From assembly GCA_903847545.1 (NCBI GenBank), contig CAINDZ010000716.1, positions 1-9,568 of the forward strand: a stretch of DNA of 9,568 nt, given 5' to 3'. Below are positions 7,475-9,568 of the stretch, piece by piece; the first letter of the stretch is position 1, and each line of letters begins with the position of its first letter. The position numbers and the translations under genes were made by a program. The DNA is from an uncultured bacterium. Lineage in GTDB: Bacteria > Krumholzibacteriota > Krumholzibacteriia > LZORAL124-64-63. The notes under the pieces were generated by a model. That model was given only the letters and a program-made list of their open reading frames with translations. It was not told the origin of the DNA and did no database searches.

Positions 7475-9568
7475 CTAGTCGTGCACCGGGCCGCCGGCGG
7501 GCGCGGGCCCGCCGATGATGGCCTGGTAGATGGCGCGGTCCGTCAGGACCTTCTCTACATAATGGCGGGTCTCGGGGTAACCGATCCAGGCCAGGTAGAC
7601 GTCACGGGCGGCACGGCCGCCCAGCTGGCGATCCCACCGGTCGGTCGCCTCCGGCCCCGCGTTGTAGGCCGCCAGCATCCGGTACGGGTCGCCGTGGTAG
7701 CGCCGGATCCCGTCGGCAAGCAGGCGGTCGCCCGCGGCGATGGACACCGGCGCGTTGGTCCAGTTGCGGGCCCCCGGCAGGGCCCCGCGCCGCTCGTAAT
7801 GAAACGGCATGATCTGCATCCAGCCCAGGGCGCCCGCCCACGAGCGCACCCCTGCCTCGAACAGCGACTCGTTACGCGCCACCGCCAGCAGCAGCGCCGG
7901 GTCGTTGCCCGCCTTCAGGAGCGCCTCGCGCACCGGCCCCGGACCGGGAAGAGGATAAAGGAATAGCCTTCGCTCGGCCGCTGTCAAACCCCGTTGCGGC
8001 AGGAGGCTGGCGGCCCCGAGCATGCCGCGCAGGTCGCCGGCGGCCATGGCAAAGCCAAGCAGGGCATGGACCTGAACGTAGTCACGACCGGCCTTTTGCA
8101 CCAGCGCCGGCACCAGGGAGGGCCGCGGGGCCGTTCCCCCGGCGCTCAGGCGGGCGATATCCGCGTCCAGCGCCTGCCCCAGCAGGCGCGGCTCGTCAAG
8201 GAGCGGCGCCACGGCGGCCAGGACGGCGGCCAGGGTCTCGGTGGCGCCGCGCACAGCACCCAGCCGGCGGGCGTAGGCGGCCCCCCGCTCGCCCGAGCCG
8301 GAGTCGGCCAGGCTCTCGCCCCACCGCACCCAGAGGTCCCACAGCGGCCGGTCGGCGGCGGCGGCGAAGGCGGCGCGCTCGGCGGCAAGGGCCGGGCGGG
8401 CGGCCGGGGCCCGTCCCGAGGTCACCAGCCAGGCGGCGCGGGCGGCCACGTCCGTGGTGTCGGGCGCGGCGGCGGGCCCGCCCAGGCGCGCGTCCCACTG
8501 GCGCACCTCGTCGTTGAAGCTCGCGAGGTCCTGCCCGGTGAAGGCGCCGCGCCCGGCATCGCGCAGCGCCCGCGCCGCGGCCGGGTCGCGCTGGGCGATC
8601 ATCAGCACCATGGCCTGCTCGACCCACTGCCGCAGGCGCCGCCGCGTGGCCGTCGTGCCCTCGCCGGCACGGGCCAGGTCCAGCGCCTTGTCCAGGTCGC
8701 GGCGCGCGGCCGCGTCCTGCCCGGCCAGCAGGCGCAGCTCGGCGGCGCGCCGCCAGAAGTCCAGCCGCCAGGTCGGCTTCAGCCCGGGCAGCGCGGCGAT
8801 CTCCTCGTAGCCGGCCGCACTGCCGCGCCGCGACAGGCGATAGCCGGTGATCCACATCGCCTGCAGGTCGCCGTCGACGGGCGGCGTCGGGTACCGGCGG
8901 AAATGCTCGTCCAGGTCGCCGGTCGGCAGCACGGCCGCGCCCACAGCCGCGCGCCAGGGCTCGGGCCAGCCGGACGCGATCAGGTCGCGCGACGAGATCC
9001 CGCCGCCGCGGCCGACGCCCGCCAGCCAGGCGCGCCAGGCGTCGCTGGTGGCGGCCAACGCCAGGGGCGGCTGCCCGCGCTCGCGGCAGTGGGCGACCCA
9101 CAGCAGCCACGCGTTGCCGGCGTCATAGGAAGGCAGGGGCAGCGCCTCGGGCCAGATGACGGCGCTCTCGGCGGCCGGCCCGCCGCCCAGGCGCGCCACG
9201 CGGCGCGCGCGCAGTCCCCACGCGAACGGCTCGCGCGGCTCGAGGCCGACGGCTTGCCGCGCCGCGAGGGCGTCGGCCTCGGTCCGGGCGGCGCCCACGT
9301 CGCCGGCCCCGAGCGCCGCGAAGAAGCGACGCGCACCCAACTCGCCGTCCAGCACCGCCACGCCATCGACGGCGCGCAACGCCGCCAGGGAACTGCTGGT
9401 GTCGGCGAAAACCGCGACGGCGCGACGCGCGGCCTCGAGGGACGCCCTGGGATCGCCGCCGCGCGCCGCGAGCCAGCGACGCGCCAGGTCGGTCCCCGCC
9501 GCCGGCGTCGGCTCGTCGGCCAGGCAGCGCAACGCCGCCCGCGCCCAGGCGGTGTCCGGCCGCGCCGG
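7475..9568 (-). CDS. Soluble lytic murein transglycosylase, Slt70-like, GH23 (5' end cut off by window edge)
   Basis: Such enzymes act in the periplasm and cut peptidoglycan between MurNAc and GlcNAc, leaving 1,6-anhydroMurNAc ends. The frame is open to the right edge, giving 697 visible residues; a TTG at 9532 lies inside the gene and is not a real start. Residues 1 to about 540 are Ala/Arg/Leu-rich and look like stacked helical hairpins, as in the ring-shaped superhelix of Slt70. The catalytic domain is C-terminal: 'VARNESLF' with catalytic Glu567, 'GALGWMQIMP' (579-588), 'NAPVSIAAGDRLL' (605-617), 'MLAAYNAGP' (631-639), and 'YPETRHYVEKVL' (664-675). E. coli Slt is 645 residues, so little more than a signal peptide and a short N-terminal part may be missing; neither is visible. 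The active-site surroundings are somewhat divergent (GWMQIMPFHYERR rather than GLMQIMPxTA). It ends 28 bp before secA and is probably in the same operon. Confidence 0.9.
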   Translation of the reverse strand, partial: PARPDTAWARAALRCLADEPTPAAGTDLARRWLAARGGDPRASLEAARRAVAVFADTSSSLAALRAVDGVAVLDGELGARRFFAALGAGDVGAARTEADALAARQAVGLEPREPFAWGLRARRVARLGGGPAAESAVIWPEALPLPSYDAGNAWLLWVAHCRERGQPPLALAATSDAWRAWLAGVGRGGGISSRDLIASGWPEPWRAAVGAAVLPTGDLDEHFRRYPTPPVDGDLQAMWITGYRLSRRGSAAGYEEIAALPGLKPTWRLDFWRRAAELRLLAGQDAAARRDLDKALDLARAGEGTTATRRRLRQWVEQAMVLMIAQRDPAAARALRDAGRGAFTGQDLASFNDEVRQWDARLGGPAAAPDTTDVAARAAWLVTSGRAPAARPALAAERAAFAAAADRPLWDLWVRWGESLADSGSGERGAAYARRLGAVRGATETLAAVLAAVAPLLDEPRLLGQALDADIARLSAGGTAPRPSLVPALVQKAGRDYVQVHALLGFAMAAGDLRGMLGAASLLPQRGLTAAERRLFLYPLPGPGPVREALLKAGNDPALLLAVARNESLFEAGVRSWAGALGWMQIMPFHYERRGALPGARNWTNAPVSIAAGDRLLADGIRRYHGDPYRMLAAYNAGPEATDRWDRQLGGRAARDVYLAWIGYPETRHYVEKVLTDRAIYQAIIGGPAPAGGPVHD

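Noticed and set aside
7472..7481. Perfect 10-bp palindrome CGACTAGTCG at the slt stop codon
   Set aside because: Short, partly coding, with no spacer or second copy nearby; it may be a chance palindrome and no operator role can be supported.
8196..9110. Minus-strand 304-codon frame inside the transglycosylase gene
   Set aside because: Out-of-frame shadow of the slt coding region, Arg/Pro/Gly-rich, no motifs.
9530..9532. TTG as the start of the transglycosylase
   Set aside because: The frame stays open for 12 more codons to the window edge, and the upstream residues (DTAWARAA) continue the helical-repeat character, so the real start is outside the window.

Overview
All five genes in this window lie on the minus strand, head to tail, with very little space between them. 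Read in the direction of transcription (right to left) they are: a soluble lytic murein transglycosylase of the Slt70/GH23 type (5' end cut by the right edge), secA, a DUF494/Smg-like gene, topA (DNA topoisomerase I), and trmFO (folate-dependent tRNA m5U54 methyltransferase, 3' end cut by the left edge). Gaps are 28 bp (slt-secA), 97 bp (secA-smg) and 83 bp (smg-topA), and topA overlaps trmFO by 4 bp (ATGA). No tRNA, rRNA, CRISPR array, insertion sequence or other mobile element is visible.

The DNA is very GC-rich (by eye about 70%), with a strong G/C preference at third codon positions. This opens long meaningless reading frames on the opposite strand. The SecA is the best clue to the organism. 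It has the extra segment before the 'YDVQL' motif and the long nucleotide-binding-domain insertion ('EADADLLYVVEEKNHHVDLTDKG' region) that I associate with SecA of the FCB superphylum (Bacteroidetes, Chlorobi, Gemmatimonadetes and related candidate phyla). Combined with the GC content, a GC-rich FCB lineage (for example Gemmatimonadota, Eisenbacteria, Krumholzibacteria or Latescibacteria-like) is my best guess. This is inference, not identification.

Region by region: positions 1-979 hold trmFO. Positions 976-3753 hold topA, a 925-residue enzyme without zinc fingers that ends in four C-terminal repeats and a lysine-rich tail. Positions 3754-3836 hold the topA leader, with two inverted repeats and a clear ribosome binding site in front of a TTG start. 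Positions 3837-4331 hold smg. Positions 4332-4428 hold a candidate promoter and stem-loops. Positions 4429-7446 hold secA. Positions 7475-9568 hold the transglycosylase.

The genes are housekeeping: cell-wall turnover, protein export, DNA supercoiling and tRNA modification. The smg-topA-trmFO part resembles the dprA-smg-topA and dprA-topA-trmFO-xerC-hslVU neighbourhoods of other bacteria, but here secA and slt stand where dprA would be expected. I do not see a new biological system. The points most worth a second look are the topA leader, the zinc-free lysine-tailed TopA, the promoter/stem-loop before smg, and the slt-secA arrangement.
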